A stretch of 64,000 bases of DNA from Muriicola sp041358175. Its GTDB lineage: Bacteria > Bacteroidota > Bacteroidia > Flavobacteriales > Flavobacteriaceae. The position numbers were made by a program, and so were the translations under genes. The notes below the pieces were generated by a model. The model worked only from the letters and a program-made list of their open reading frames with translations, was not told the origin of the DNA and made no database searches. The stretch is taken from positions 620,001 to 684,000 of the forward strand of contig NZ_JBGKBE010000001.1 in the NCBI RefSeq assembly GCF_041358175.1, read 5' to 3'. Within the stretch, counting starts at the first letter, position 1, and every line of letters begins with the position of its first letter. Shown piece by piece: positions 26,733 to 34,682 of the stretch.

Positions 26733-26803
26733 CATAGCATTCATAATACTCAGTCGACAAAAACTATACGTATATATGAATTAACTAAGGATGTAATTAA
26801 TTA
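26703..26803 (-). ncRNA. putative small RNA targeting the porin leader
   Basis: The 3' end is set by the terminator at 26703-26732. About 20 nt before the hairpin, the leftward transcript would contain ACGTATAGTTTTTGTCGA (26771-26754), complementary to the first bases of the porin mRNA up to 2 bases before its ATG. The 5' end is uncertain. GTTCTTTG at 26816-26809, the same octamer found as -7 at the TonB-receptor promoter, would start it near 26803 and give about 100 nt. AATCTTTG at 26851-26844 or the array at 26922-26965 would give longer forms. Confidence 0.35.
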
Positions 26804-26921
26804 CGAATCAAAGAACATACTTAAGTATGATGTAATTGTAATTCAAAGATTAAATTATCATTAAAAGTATTTATTATTACGCTTTATAACATACTAATAT
26901 TCAGCTCACAACGTTTTTAAT

Positions 26922-26975
26922 GTAAAATAAATGTTAGCTAAAAGTTGAATTAAAGTTAATTTCGAATTATCTTTA
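26922..26975. promoter_or_regulatory. 11-bp-period array upstream of the MORN-like gene
   Basis: Four contiguous units on the + strand: GTAAAATAAAT (26922), GTTAGCTAAAA (26933), GTTGAATTAAA (26944), GTTAATTTCGA (26955). A -7-like TATCTTTA follows at 26968-26975, 22 bases before the ATG at 26998. Relative to this gene the array is reversed compared with the three leftward promoters, so it may serve this gene in inverted orientation or a leftward small RNA. Confidence 0.5.
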
Positions 26976-26997
26976 AAATCGGTTATAATCTAAAAGC

Positions 26998-27357
26998 ATG
27001 AGAAAAATAAATCTACTACTGGTTGTATTCACAATAACTTCTATTGTGTACAGTCAAAATGAGAGAGAACTTAAATTGAACAAGGAGACTAACCTGATAG
27101 AAGTAAAGGAGTACCACGACAATGGCTTGGTAAGTCAGGAAGGTACTTTTAATTTAGAAGGTGAGCTGCATGGGGAATGGGTGAGTTACAATGATCAGGG
27201 AGAAAAAATTTCCAGAGGTTCATATTTAAATGGTCAAAGGACAGGTAAATGGTATTTTTGGATGGGAGATTCCGTAAAGGAAGTGGAATATAGTAAAAAT
27301 GCAATTGCCAGTATTGATGGAGTAAAAAACAAAAATCGCTTAGCCGACAATCACTAA
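26998..27357 (+). CDS. secreted MORN-variant (YwqK-like) repeat protein
   Basis: 119 residues with a signal peptide (cleavage near VYSQ). The body contains MORN-variant repeats with the pattern G-x-x-x-G-x-W: EYHDNGLVSQEGTFN, GELHGEWVSYNDQGE, GSYLNGQRTGKWYFW. Such proteins are widely labelled YwqK family antitoxins, but there is no toxin gene here and it is exported, so that label is not informative. It lies inside the phosphate island with an 11-bp array upstream and a terminator downstream. Function unknown. Confidence 0.75.
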   Translation: MRKINLLLVVFTITSIVYSQNERELKLNKETNLIEVKEYHDNGLVSQEGTFNLEGELHGEWVSYNDQGEKISRGSYLNGQRTGKWYFWMGDSVKEVEYSKNAIASIDGVKNKNRLADNH

Positions 27358-27375
27358 CAATATCAATTTGTATTA

Positions 27376-27412
27376 AAACAAAACATCCCGCCAATTGCGG
27401 GATGTTTTGTTT
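27376..27412. terminator. bidirectional intrinsic terminator
   Basis: Stem ACAAAACATCCCGC / GCGGGATGTTTTGT, 14 bp with a 5-nt loop, flanked by A and T runs. It separates the convergent MORN-like and CarboxypepD_reg genes and serves both. Confidence 0.88.
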
Positions 27413-27429
27413 ACTTCTGTTACTTCAAA

Positions 27430-27831
27430 TTACTCCCTGCCCTGTCTTAAGTTGGCAGTTATCTTTATACCAGGCTCTTCTTTTGATGTCTCTTCCGAGA
27501 CTAAGTCGCTTAGGTTAATCTTCATCGCAGAGAGCTCTCGTTGGATTCTGGTTATCTGATTTGGTCTAACAAGAAGAGGTAATTCAAGGGATTCGTAACC
27601 GGGATAGCGCACTATTAAGGTATACGAACCTGGTGTTATTCCTTCTATTTCGAAATTTCCCCTAAAGTTGGTTTGAGTTTGAAATGTAGTGTTTTTCAAT
27701 TCAATATTTGCGAACACAAGAGGTTCGTTATAAATCTCATTATCTATTATGTTGCCTGCAATACTACCGTGTTCTTGGGCAAAAAGGCCTACGGTAAAAA
27801 GAAACAGACTCAGTAAAAAGGCATTTTTCAT
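27430..27831 (-). CDS. stand-alone secreted CarboxypepD_reg-like domain protein
   Basis: 133 residues: signal peptide (cleavage near LFAQE), one CarboxypepD_reg-like Ig-type domain (about 25-105: GSIAGNIIDNEIYNEPLVF, NFRGNFEIEGITPGSYTLIV) and a short charged tail. It closely resembles the N-terminal domain of the TonB receptor encoded at 29190-32060 (GSIAGKLGDKEMNNEPLAF) but has no plug or barrel. It has its own 11-bp array promoter, so it is not simply a truncated receptor remnant. It may pair with the receptor or TonB machinery; function unknown. Confidence 0.75.
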   Translation of the reverse strand: MKNAFLLSLFLFTVGLFAQEHGSIAGNIIDNEIYNEPLVFANIELKNTTFQTQTNFRGNFEIEGITPGSYTLIVRYPGYESLELPLLVRPNQITRIQRELSAMKINLSDLVSEETSKEEPGIKITANLRQGRE

Positions 27832-27851
27832 TAGATATCATTTTACAGTTG

Positions 27852-27913
27852 CAAAGGAAAGCAGGGAATGTAAAACTAACGTTACCTTCAGATTAAAATT
27901 CGGTAATTATAAA
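27852..27913 (-). promoter_or_regulatory. phosphate-type promoter of the CarboxypepD_reg gene
   Basis: On the + strand: CAAAGGAA (27852-27859; -7 TTCCTTTG leftward), exactly 10 bases, then GTAAAACTAAC (27870), GTTACCTTCAG (27881), ATTAAAATTCG (27892), GTAATTATAAA (27903). The period is 11 bp. The -7 is 21 bases from the ATG. Confidence 0.55.
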
Positions 27914-27916
27914 AAC

Positions 27917-27948
27917 GGAAAAAGCCCTCGCAAGAAGGGCTTTTTTAT
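27917..27948. terminator. intrinsic terminator of the receptor-lipoprotein operon
   Basis: Stem AAAAAGCCCT / AGGGCTTTTT with a 7-nt loop, 29 bases after the stop of the leftward beta-helix lipoprotein gene. The A run on the + strand gives the leftward transcript its U tail. Confidence 0.85.
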
Positions 27949-27974
27949 ACAATGACTTTTATAGTTAATCTCTT

Positions 27975-29168
27975 TTAATTGATGCCTACCGTCCAGCCGG
28001 TACCCCAGCTTGCAATGTCGGTTCCTGTGCCATTGCCATCTCCACTAATAAAATCACCTTCCGTGAAAGTAAATCCGGTATCGTTTTTTAGTTTTGTGAT
28101 GACATTGTTAAAAGTTACGTCAGAGACGTTGAGTAAGCCATCGATAACCCCCTGTCCGGTTGGATTATCTCCCGCGTCGCCATCGAGGTCAAAGGCTTCA
28201 TCAAAATCGGTAATTACCAAATTAGTGAATAGGCCCTGGGTTCCTGCTCTCAGTCTAATTGCTTCACTTCCGTCATTGGCACCTACTATAGTCACATTGG
28301 CGACATTAGGAGCTGAGAAATAACCACCTTCGTTGCTGAAGTCAGTATTGTATCCATCACATTCAAAGGCTTTGTCATGTGAAACTCCATGCTGTACATA
28401 AACATCTGTCAGCGTTCCTATAAAACCCTCTGTCCAGTCTATTGAGTCATCTTCAGCATTGACAACTGCTATATGGCTGGCATTTACGGTACCTCCAAAA
28501 AATTCAATACCATCGTCTGATCCTTCAAAGACTTGTACATAATCTATAGTTGTTCCGTTGCCAACTGCATACAAAGAGAGGCCGTTCAACTCCGCATTTC
28601 CATCAATGGCTCCACCTGCATATTCGATACGCATGTATTGAATAGATCCAGAATCATCGGCAGGAATATTACCTCCGTAAGATAGTCCGCCTATTTCAGA
28701 AGTAGACGTGTCTGATGAGCCATCCGCAGTTGAATTGATTGGTGCAGAACCGCAAATGACCAATCCTCCCCAGTCACCCGAGGCCGGACTACTTGCATTG
28801 GAAGTCAAAACAATAGGACTTGATGCTGAACCAACTGCACTGATCATCGCTCCTTGTTGTATGGCTATATACGCATTAACGCCAACTGGTTGTGCTTTAA
28901 TGGTCATTCCTGCAGGAATTGTCAAGGTAGTTCCTGAAGCCATTAATACAGGTCCGGTAATTACGTAATCAACCTCAGCATCCAATGTAAGATCTTCGGT
29001 GTAGACTCCACTCAGATTTTCCGTTGTAGAACCAGGTTCATTACCACCTGAATTCGTGATATTGTTAGTTACACTATTATCTGTAATAATAATATCGGCA
29101 GTATCATCACTTTCGCATGCAATTAGAAGGGAAGCAACGATTCCTAAGAATAATAATTTGTTTTTCAT
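27975..29168 (-). CDS. secreted beta-helix lipoprotein partner of TonB receptor
   Basis: 397 residues. A lipoprotein signal ends SLLIAC (C18), followed by a Thr/Asn-rich linker and a long right-handed parallel beta-helix: repeated strands with VLMASGTTLTIPAGMTIKA, GGLVICGSAPIN, GIEFFGGTVNASHIAVVNAEDD, and GTDIASWGTGW at the end. Proteins of this kind in Bacteroidota are often encoded directly after a TonB receptor, as here (21-base gap), and replace SusD as the surface-exposed partner. With a phosphate-type array in front of the operon it probably helps capture a phosphorus compound. The ligand is unknown. Confidence 0.75.
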   Translation of the reverse strand: MKNKLLFLGIVASLLIACESDDTADIIITDNSVTNNITNSGGNEPGSTTENLSGVYTEDLTLDAEVDYVITGPVLMASGTTLTIPAGMTIKAQPVGVNAYIAIQQGAMISAVGSASSPIVLTSNASSPASGDWGGLVICGSAPINSTADGSSDTSTSEIGGLSYGGNIPADDSGSIQYMRIEYAGGAIDGNAELNGLSLYAVGNGTTIDYVQVFEGSDDGIEFFGGTVNASHIAVVNAEDDSIDWTEGFIGTLTDVYVQHGVSHDKAFECDGYNTDFSNEGGYFSAPNVANVTIVGANDGSEAIRLRAGTQGLFTNLVITDFDEAFDLDGDAGDNPTGQGVIDGLLNVSDVTFNNVITKLKNDTGFTFTEGDFISGDGNGTGTDIASWGTGWTVGIN

Positions 29169-29189
29169 TGTTTATAGTTTAAAAAATAA

Positions 29190-32060
29190 TTAGAATTTAT
29201 ATTTAAGGGTGAGTCCAATATTTACTCCTCGTTTAAACTCGCGTAAAATGACATTTCCATCTTTCACAAAGCCCTGAATCAAAGGGTTGTTATCTTCAAC
29301 ACCCGTGTTTTCCCTTATAAGGGATATATTCGGATTGAGTAGATTAAGGGCACTGATGTTTGCCTCAAAATGTTCACCTATCTCATTTTGCCAGACAAAA
29401 TTGAGTGTTGGAACAGATTTTTCCACCATATTCCCAAGGTTTCCACTCCCAATGGCAAAAATGCGGTCTGCGAAATATGAGAATGCCAGAGAAGCCGAAG
29501 GCTTGTACTTGCCAATCACAGGACTATAATTAATATCTGCATTCACAATAACAGGAGAGGCTCCTTCCAGTTCTTCGCTGGTTCTGTCAGCAAATGAGGT
29601 GCCAAATGTAAATCCCTCTGTTGTTGAAACGGTTTTTAAATCCTGTTCGGTGAAGGTATATGCAGCATTTGCACCAAAGGATAAGATGGCATTTTCATTC
29701 GAATCGTTAATGATGTTCTTTCTCACCTCCAATTCAAGCCCGAACACTTTAGCCTGATCTCCTGTTCTGAAGTAGCGCTGATTACCCGTAGCATCTGTTG
29801 CAACTACCCGGTTTACAGGATCATTGATAGTCTTTGCAAAGGCAGCGACAGAAATAAGTTCACCTCTGTTGGGGAACCATTCGTATTTGAGATCATAATT
29901 GTAGATTTCAGAAAAAATAGGACCGGTTCCATCTGGTTTTCCCAGCAGGTCGGGGTTTCCACCTACTCTTTGCACCACACCTTCGTAAACAAAATTGGCA
30001 GCTTCCTTAAATTCGGGGAAGGATGCAGTCTTGCTAAAGGAGAAGCGCAGATTGGTATCTTCATTAAGGGCGTAACGCAGGTTTAAACTCGGGAGATATA
30101 TGTTTTCATAAGCATTCCTGACTCCGGGATCTGTAGGAACCGGGTTAATCACGTCATACACGATCCCCTGCTTGTAAGATTCCACGCGGAAGCCGGGGAT
30201 TAGTAACCATTTGTCACTGAGATTTAATTCGGCCGTGGCATAAACGGCATGAATATCTAAATTTCCTTTGTAGGTATTCTCATAAATCTGTGGCCGGTTT
30301 AAACGGCCGATATCCACATTCTGAGGATTCCTAACTATAAAGAGATCCCATAACCCACTGCCCTGGGGAATGTTGATGTTTAATACATCGAAGAAATCAT
30401 TCAGGTTATTCACGTCGGTCACCGGATTGGCATTTTTATCTGCAATGAGATATCCGTAGCGCCAGTTGTTAAACCTTCTTTCTTTTCGTCTCCCATTGTA
30501 GCCGAAGTTCAGGGATACCTTTTCAGATACTTTTTTGGATAGGTTAATGTAACTACTCATTTCATCGTCTTCAATGCTTTGGAAAAACCGCTGGTTGTCA
30601 AAGGCGATGTTGTCATAAAATATTGGGTTGGTGTTAGGATCATCATCCAGGGCAAACTGGAAATCCTCAAGAGAGATCCGTTTCCTGTCTGGTTCATCTG
30701 AAAAGACTTTATTAAATCCAATTCCCCAGTCCAATTCCCAGTCGTCCTGGAAAGTGTGGTTCCCGTTTAATTGATTGACAAAAATCATGTCCTGATTAAA
30801 CTGCACGTTTAACTGAAAGTATCCGCCATCCCCATTATTACTAAAGCCATCTCGGTTAAAACCGTTCCCACCGATTCCATAGTAGCCTACGGCATCTCTT
30901 GCACTGTTGACAAATAGGGAGCTGAATTTTAATTTGTGATCATTATCAATTCTGTAAGTAATATTTCCCATAGCCGTTGTGGTGGTACTATACGTGTATT
31001 CGTTTACCAAGGGAAACCGGACTTTAATATCGTTTGTAAAATCCAGTGCCGGACCTTCCAGAAATTCAAATCCATTGCCAAAACTTGCCATCCCAAAAAA
31101 GCTAAGTCTTGATTCCTCGTTGAGGTTGAAGGAATAACCTCCTTCGACAGCGCCTGAAATATTAATGGGATTATAGTCGGATTCTGGATCTACGCCATGC
31201 GAAAGAACAACAGCAAAGGGATCGTTGTCATACCGATTGTAAAAGCCAAAGAAACTAGTTCCTTCACTGGTTACAAAATCGGTTCCCAGGGCATTCGAAT
31301 TTATTCCCGAACCCAGGGAGACTTCCAGGTATCCATCACCGGTATATTCTTTGGAATCGATGTTTACATTCCCTGCGGAAAAGTCGCCGTAGAAGGAAGG
31401 AGTATATGCCTTACTTACAGAAATATTTTCAATAATACTTGAGGAAAATATGTCGAGGTCTATATTCTTTTTATTTACATTGTTTGACGGGAGGGCCAAT
31501 CCATTCATAGTAGTATTCTGATACCGGTCCCCCAACCCCCTTACATAAACATCGCTTGATCCCTGTTGTTTTGAAATCCCGGCAATCTGAGCCACCGCGG
31601 CAGCCGCATCATCGATCCCTTTTTTAGTAAGGGCTTCGGCGCCGATTGCTTCCCTTATTTCAACTGCCTTTTTCTGGTCTAATAGCAGAGCAACCTCAGA
31701 ATCCTTAGAAGCCGTTGTGATCAGGACCACTTCATTTAGTGAAACGCTGCCTGCACCAAGTTCAGTATTAACCTCAGTTACCTTCCCGGCTTCTACCAAT
31801 ACGTCTGGCACTTCTACCGTTTCGTAACCAAGGAATGTAAAAACCAGGGTGTATATCCCCGGTTCCAGATTAGATATTTCGTATAGGCCATCAAAATCGG
31901 AGGTGGTTCCCTTGGTGGTTCCCTTAACTAAAACATTAGCAAAAGCCAGGGGTTCATTGTTCATTTCCTTATCACCAAGCTTCCCAGCAATGCTTCCTGT
32001 TCTCTGAGCATATACCGATGCTGTAAATAAAAGAATGAAGGCTATAAATAATTGTTTCAT
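29190..32060 (-). CDS. TonB-dependent outer-membrane receptor, probable phosphate-starvation type
   Basis: 956 residues from the ATG at 32060, which begins the signal peptide MKQLFIAFILLFTASVYAQ; the longer frame from 32087 adds nine charged residues before it and is not used. Domains: CarboxypepD_reg-like (about 22-105), plug (about 130-235, with DVYVRGLGDRYQNTTMNGL) and a large beta barrel ending KYKF. It is not SusC-like and has no SusD partner; the beta-helix lipoprotein follows instead. The longest 11-bp array of the window (six units) precedes it. Likely substrate is a phosphorus compound, inferred from regulation and neighbours only. Confidence 0.88.
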   Translation of the reverse strand: MKQLFIAFILLFTASVYAQRTGSIAGKLGDKEMNNEPLAFANVLVKGTTKGTTSDFDGLYEISNLEPGIYTLVFTFLGYETVEVPDVLVEAGKVTEVNTELGAGSVSLNEVVLITTASKDSEVALLLDQKKAVEIREAIGAEALTKKGIDDAAAAVAQIAGISKQQGSSDVYVRGLGDRYQNTTMNGLALPSNNVNKKNIDLDIFSSSIIENISVSKAYTPSFYGDFSAGNVNIDSKEYTGDGYLEVSLGSGINSNALGTDFVTSEGTSFFGFYNRYDNDPFAVVLSHGVDPESDYNPINISGAVEGGYSFNLNEESRLSFFGMASFGNGFEFLEGPALDFTNDIKVRFPLVNEYTYSTTTTAMGNITYRIDNDHKLKFSSLFVNSARDAVGYYGIGGNGFNRDGFSNNGDGGYFQLNVQFNQDMIFVNQLNGNHTFQDDWELDWGIGFNKVFSDEPDRKRISLEDFQFALDDDPNTNPIFYDNIAFDNQRFFQSIEDDEMSSYINLSKKVSEKVSLNFGYNGRRKERRFNNWRYGYLIADKNANPVTDVNNLNDFFDVLNINIPQGSGLWDLFIVRNPQNVDIGRLNRPQIYENTYKGNLDIHAVYATAELNLSDKWLLIPGFRVESYKQGIVYDVINPVPTDPGVRNAYENIYLPSLNLRYALNEDTNLRFSFSKTASFPEFKEAANFVYEGVVQRVGGNPDLLGKPDGTGPIFSEIYNYDLKYEWFPNRGELISVAAFAKTINDPVNRVVATDATGNQRYFRTGDQAKVFGLELEVRKNIINDSNENAILSFGANAAYTFTEQDLKTVSTTEGFTFGTSFADRTSEELEGASPVIVNADINYSPVIGKYKPSASLAFSYFADRIFAIGSGNLGNMVEKSVPTLNFVWQNEIGEHFEANISALNLLNPNISLIRENTGVEDNNPLIQGFVKDGNVILREFKRGVNIGLTLKYKF

Positions 32061-32084
32061 TAATCTTTTTTTCAAATCACGGTG

Positions 32085-32168
32085 CAAAGAACGGGGGAGT
32101 GGGTAAAGGCCATGTTATTCCAGAGTTAAAGATTTATTTATTAAAGGTTACTTTAATGTTAGCACATT
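32085..32168 (-). promoter_or_regulatory. phosphate-type promoter of receptor-lipoprotein operon, six-unit array
   Basis: On the + strand: CAAAGAAC (32085-32092; -7 GTTCTTTG leftward), exactly 10 bases, then six contiguous 11-mers: GTAAAGGCCAT (32103), GTTATTCCAGA (32114), GTTAAAGATTT (32125), ATTTATTAAAG (32136), GTTACTTTAAT (32147), GTTAGCACATT (32158). Four of six begin with GTTA. The -7 is 25 bases from the ATG, as at the porin. Confidence 0.6.
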
Positions 32169-32244
32169 AAGTAAAGGTTATGACTGATGATAAATCCCTC
32201 CCTTTGGGATAAATGAAAGTAGTATCTTGCGGGAAATTTGAAGG

Positions 32245-33582
32245 ATGAACTGGGAACATCTCCTCTCTTTACGCCGCTTTGGCGATACTCATAAACGACT
32301 TCGGAAGGAACAGGACGAGACCCGTCTCGGCTTCGAAGTAGACTATGACAGGATAATATTTTCTTCTGCTTTCAGAAGCTTGCAGGATAAAACCCAGGTC
32401 ATCCCCTTATCAAAAACAGACTTTGTTCATACCCGCCTTACCCATAGTCTTGAGGTTTCTGTGGTAGGACGTAGCCTTGGAAGGAGTGCCGGGAAAGAAA
32501 TAATTTCTCGCTATCCTCATTTAAATCAGGTTCACGGATACCAATTCAATGATTTTGGCGCTATTGTAGCGGCCGCAGCACTGGCCCACGATATAGGGAA
32601 CCCACCCTTCGGACACAGCGGTGAAAAGGCTATCGGGGAATTCTTTCAGGCCGGCCCCGGAGTGGCCTATAAAAAAGACCTCAGTGAAAAGGAGTACCAG
32701 GACCTGGTCGACTTTGAGGGAAATGCCAATGGGTTTAAGATACTTACAGAATCCCGGAAAGGGGTAGAAGGAGGACTCAGGCTTAGCTATGCTACCCTGG
32801 GAGCTTTTTTAAAGTATCCCAAAGAATCCCTGCCCAAAAAACCAACAGCGCATATTGCTGACAAGAAGTACGCATGTTTTCAGGCGAACACTGAATTTTT
32901 CCGGGAGGTCGCAGATGAGCTAGGCCTGCTCAGCAGGGAGCATCCAGGTAGTTTTTCAAGACATCCCCTCACATTCCTGGTGGAAGCGGCAGATGATATT
33001 TGCTATACCATTATCGACTTTGAGGATGGGATTAATCTGGGACTGATCCCCGAGGACTACGCCCTGGAATACCTTATCAAACTGGTAAAGGACAGGATAG
33101 ACACCAAGAAGTATCACCGACTGGCCCATATGGAAGATCGGCTGAGTTATCTCAGGGCACTGGCGATCAGTACGCTTATCCAAGATGCAACCCGGGTCTT
33201 TATGGAACATGAAACTGAAATTATTAAAGGGTCATTCAGTACGGTATTATTGGAGAAAAGCAAGTACAAAGCCCAGGTTGAAGACATCCTTTCCCTCAGT
33301 GCAGAACGGGTTTACCGTTCCCAGGAGGTAATCGAAAAAGAAATAGCCGGGTACAGGATTATTTCAGATATCCTTGAGGCGTATTCAGGGGCCCTGGTGC
33401 GGACTAAAAAAGGGAAAGCCACTAACTATGACAAACTGATCCTGACCACCCTCCCCGAAAGGTTCAGGGATACTTCAGGATCCCTTTACACCCTTTTACT
33501 TCAATGTTCCTGCTATGTAGCCAGCCTGTCAGATAGTAGCGCAGTACATATCCACAATAAGATTACCGGGAAACAACTTTAA
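32245..33582 (+). CDS. dgt: deoxyguanosinetriphosphate triphosphohydrolase
   Basis: 445 residues of the HD-domain dGTPase family, which splits dNTPs into deoxynucleosides and triphosphate. Metal-site motifs are RLTHSLEV (H67), HDIGNPPFGH (H115, D116, H124) and the later EAADDICYTIID. Start MNWEHLLSLRRFGD is usual for the family. The stop overlaps the convergent DUF3078 stop by about 3 bases. Confidence 0.94.
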   Translation: MNWEHLLSLRRFGDTHKRLRKEQDETRLGFEVDYDRIIFSSAFRSLQDKTQVIPLSKTDFVHTRLTHSLEVSVVGRSLGRSAGKEIISRYPHLNQVHGYQFNDFGAIVAAAALAHDIGNPPFGHSGEKAIGEFFQAGPGVAYKKDLSEKEYQDLVDFEGNANGFKILTESRKGVEGGLRLSYATLGAFLKYPKESLPKKPTAHIADKKYACFQANTEFFREVADELGLLSREHPGSFSRHPLTFLVEAADDICYTIIDFEDGINLGLIPEDYALEYLIKLVKDRIDTKKYHRLAHMEDRLSYLRALAISTLIQDATRVFMEHETEIIKGSFSTVLLEKSKYKAQVEDILSLSAERVYRSQEVIEKEIAGYRIISDILEAYSGALVRTKKGKATNYDKLILTTLPERFRDTSGSLYTLLLQCSCYVASLSDSSAVHIHNKITGKQL

Positions 33583-34682
33583 AAATTGTAGCTGAGGCCA
33601 ATGGCGAGTAGCTGCCTGAATTGTATTCGGGGTACGCCGGGATCAATGACCGTTCCGTCGTCTGCAATGTTGGCATTAAAACGGATGTCATCGTCATAGA
33701 TGATCTGGGTGCCAAAATTCGCTTTGAGAAATTCATTTACGGTAAATTCAAAGTTGAGTTCCCAATCGATATCCACATTTCCAAACGAGCGTAAATAGTC
33801 TGTATAAAGGCTCAATCGGTGATCCAGGGTGACATTTTCCCATACGGGTGTCTTCCACTCGTTGGTTACCGAAATTCCCACTTCAATAAATTTGTTTTCT
33901 CCCTCCGTCAGGATATTTCCTGTAGAATCCCGTACAGCTTTTTGCACCCCAAAGGCACCTTCATTGGCCAGCTCCTGATCAAGAACAAAAGTTGCTTTTT
34001 GGGTTAAGGGAGAAAGGTAGAGGTTGAAATTCTTTCCCTCAGGGATATAGGAGATACCCGCCCCTACAAAAAGATATCCCGGAGACATAAATCGGGATAT
34101 GGGGGCAGAGCGGTCCGGATATTTATACCCGTTAGAAAACTGGGTATTGAACTTAACCTTGGCAGAATAGTACCAGCTGGTTAAGGTATCTTTTCGATAG
34201 CCAAAACTTGATGAAAAACGAATCGCATCCTCGGTTTTTCGCAATTTTTGTCCTTCCTGTACATTCACCCCGTACCGCAGTACCAAATCGTTGTTCCATT
34301 GTACATATCTGAACTTGTAATTTCGTACAAATTTGGCGTTTGCAAGGGCCGAGAAAGCGTTGTCTCCCCCTGCGTTCCAGTTGACGAAGGCAACTTCGGA
34401 AAGATTGAGTCCAAGATTGTTTTCCACTTCCCAAAAAGATGGGATTTTAAAACGGTTAAACTTCCTGGTGCGGGGTTTTGTTCTTTTAAAGGAGATCACC
34501 GGGTTGGTAAGATTTACTCCCCTGGGAATATATCTTATTTTTTCTGGCGTAGCGCGAATCACAATGGTGTCTATCACCGTGGTATCGGGCTCCTGAGAAG
34601 GCGGAATAGTATCCTGGGCAGCTACTTTGGATTGAAGACCAAAGACGAAGAGAGATAAGATAAACAGCTTAGCGAACTTCAT
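33579..34682 (-). CDS. DUF3078 outer-membrane beta-barrel-like protein
   Basis: 367 residues with a signal peptide (cleavage near KVAAQ) and a proline/threonine-rich linker. The block FWEVENNLGLNLSEVAFVNWNAGGDNAFSALA is the mark of DUF3078, followed by alternating aromatic beta strands ending GLSYNF. Probably an outer-membrane protein; function unknown. Its start lies 14 bases inside the end of dxs, so the two are translated from one mRNA. Confidence 0.85.
   Translation of the reverse strand: MKFAKLFILSLFVFGLQSKVAAQDTIPPSQEPDTTVIDTIVIRATPEKIRYIPRGVNLTNPVISFKRTKPRTRKFNRFKIPSFWEVENNLGLNLSEVAFVNWNAGGDNAFSALANAKFVRNYKFRYVQWNNDLVLRYGVNVQEGQKLRKTEDAIRFSSSFGYRKDTLTSWYYSAKVKFNTQFSNGYKYPDRSAPISRFMSPGYLFVGAGISYIPEGKNFNLYLSPLTQKATFVLDQELANEGAFGVQKAVRDSTGNILTEGENKFIEVGISVTNEWKTPVWENVTLDHRLSLYTDYLRSFGNVDIDWELNFEFTVNEFLKANFGTQIIYDDDIRFNANIADDGTVIDPGVPRIQFRQLLAIGLSYNF

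Larger units (their letters stand above)
26638..26771. repeat. long-range inverted repeat at the porin leader
   Basis: ATAGTTTTTGTCGA (26643-26656) and TCGACAAAAACTAT (26754-26767) are perfectly complementary over 14 nt. Pairing extends by ACGT on the outside with one unpaired A (arms 26638-26656 and 26754-26771). The left arm covers nearly the whole predicted 5' leader of the porin mRNA, ending 2 bases before its ATG. A 97-nt centre holds the porin promoter array and an intrinsic terminator. Confidence 0.75.
26636..26997. other. divergent regulatory region between porin and MORN-like gene
   Basis: 362 gene-free, AT-rich bases containing two 11-bp-period arrays (26678-26710 and 26922-26965), an orphan leftward terminator (26703-26732) and a long-range inverted repeat (26638-26656 with 26754-26771). 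I find no protein frame worth reporting. It probably encodes a small RNA. Confidence 0.6.

Noticed and set aside
26638..26771. Inverted repeat as terminal repeats of a miniature transposon
   Set aside because: The element would be only about 134 bp, I see no flanking target duplication, and the left arm coincides with the porin leader and the centre with regulatory sites. Not fully excluded.
26998..27357. YwqK-type antitoxin of a toxin-antitoxin pair
   Set aside because: No toxin gene is adjacent and the protein has a signal peptide; the repeat only shows a MORN-like fold.
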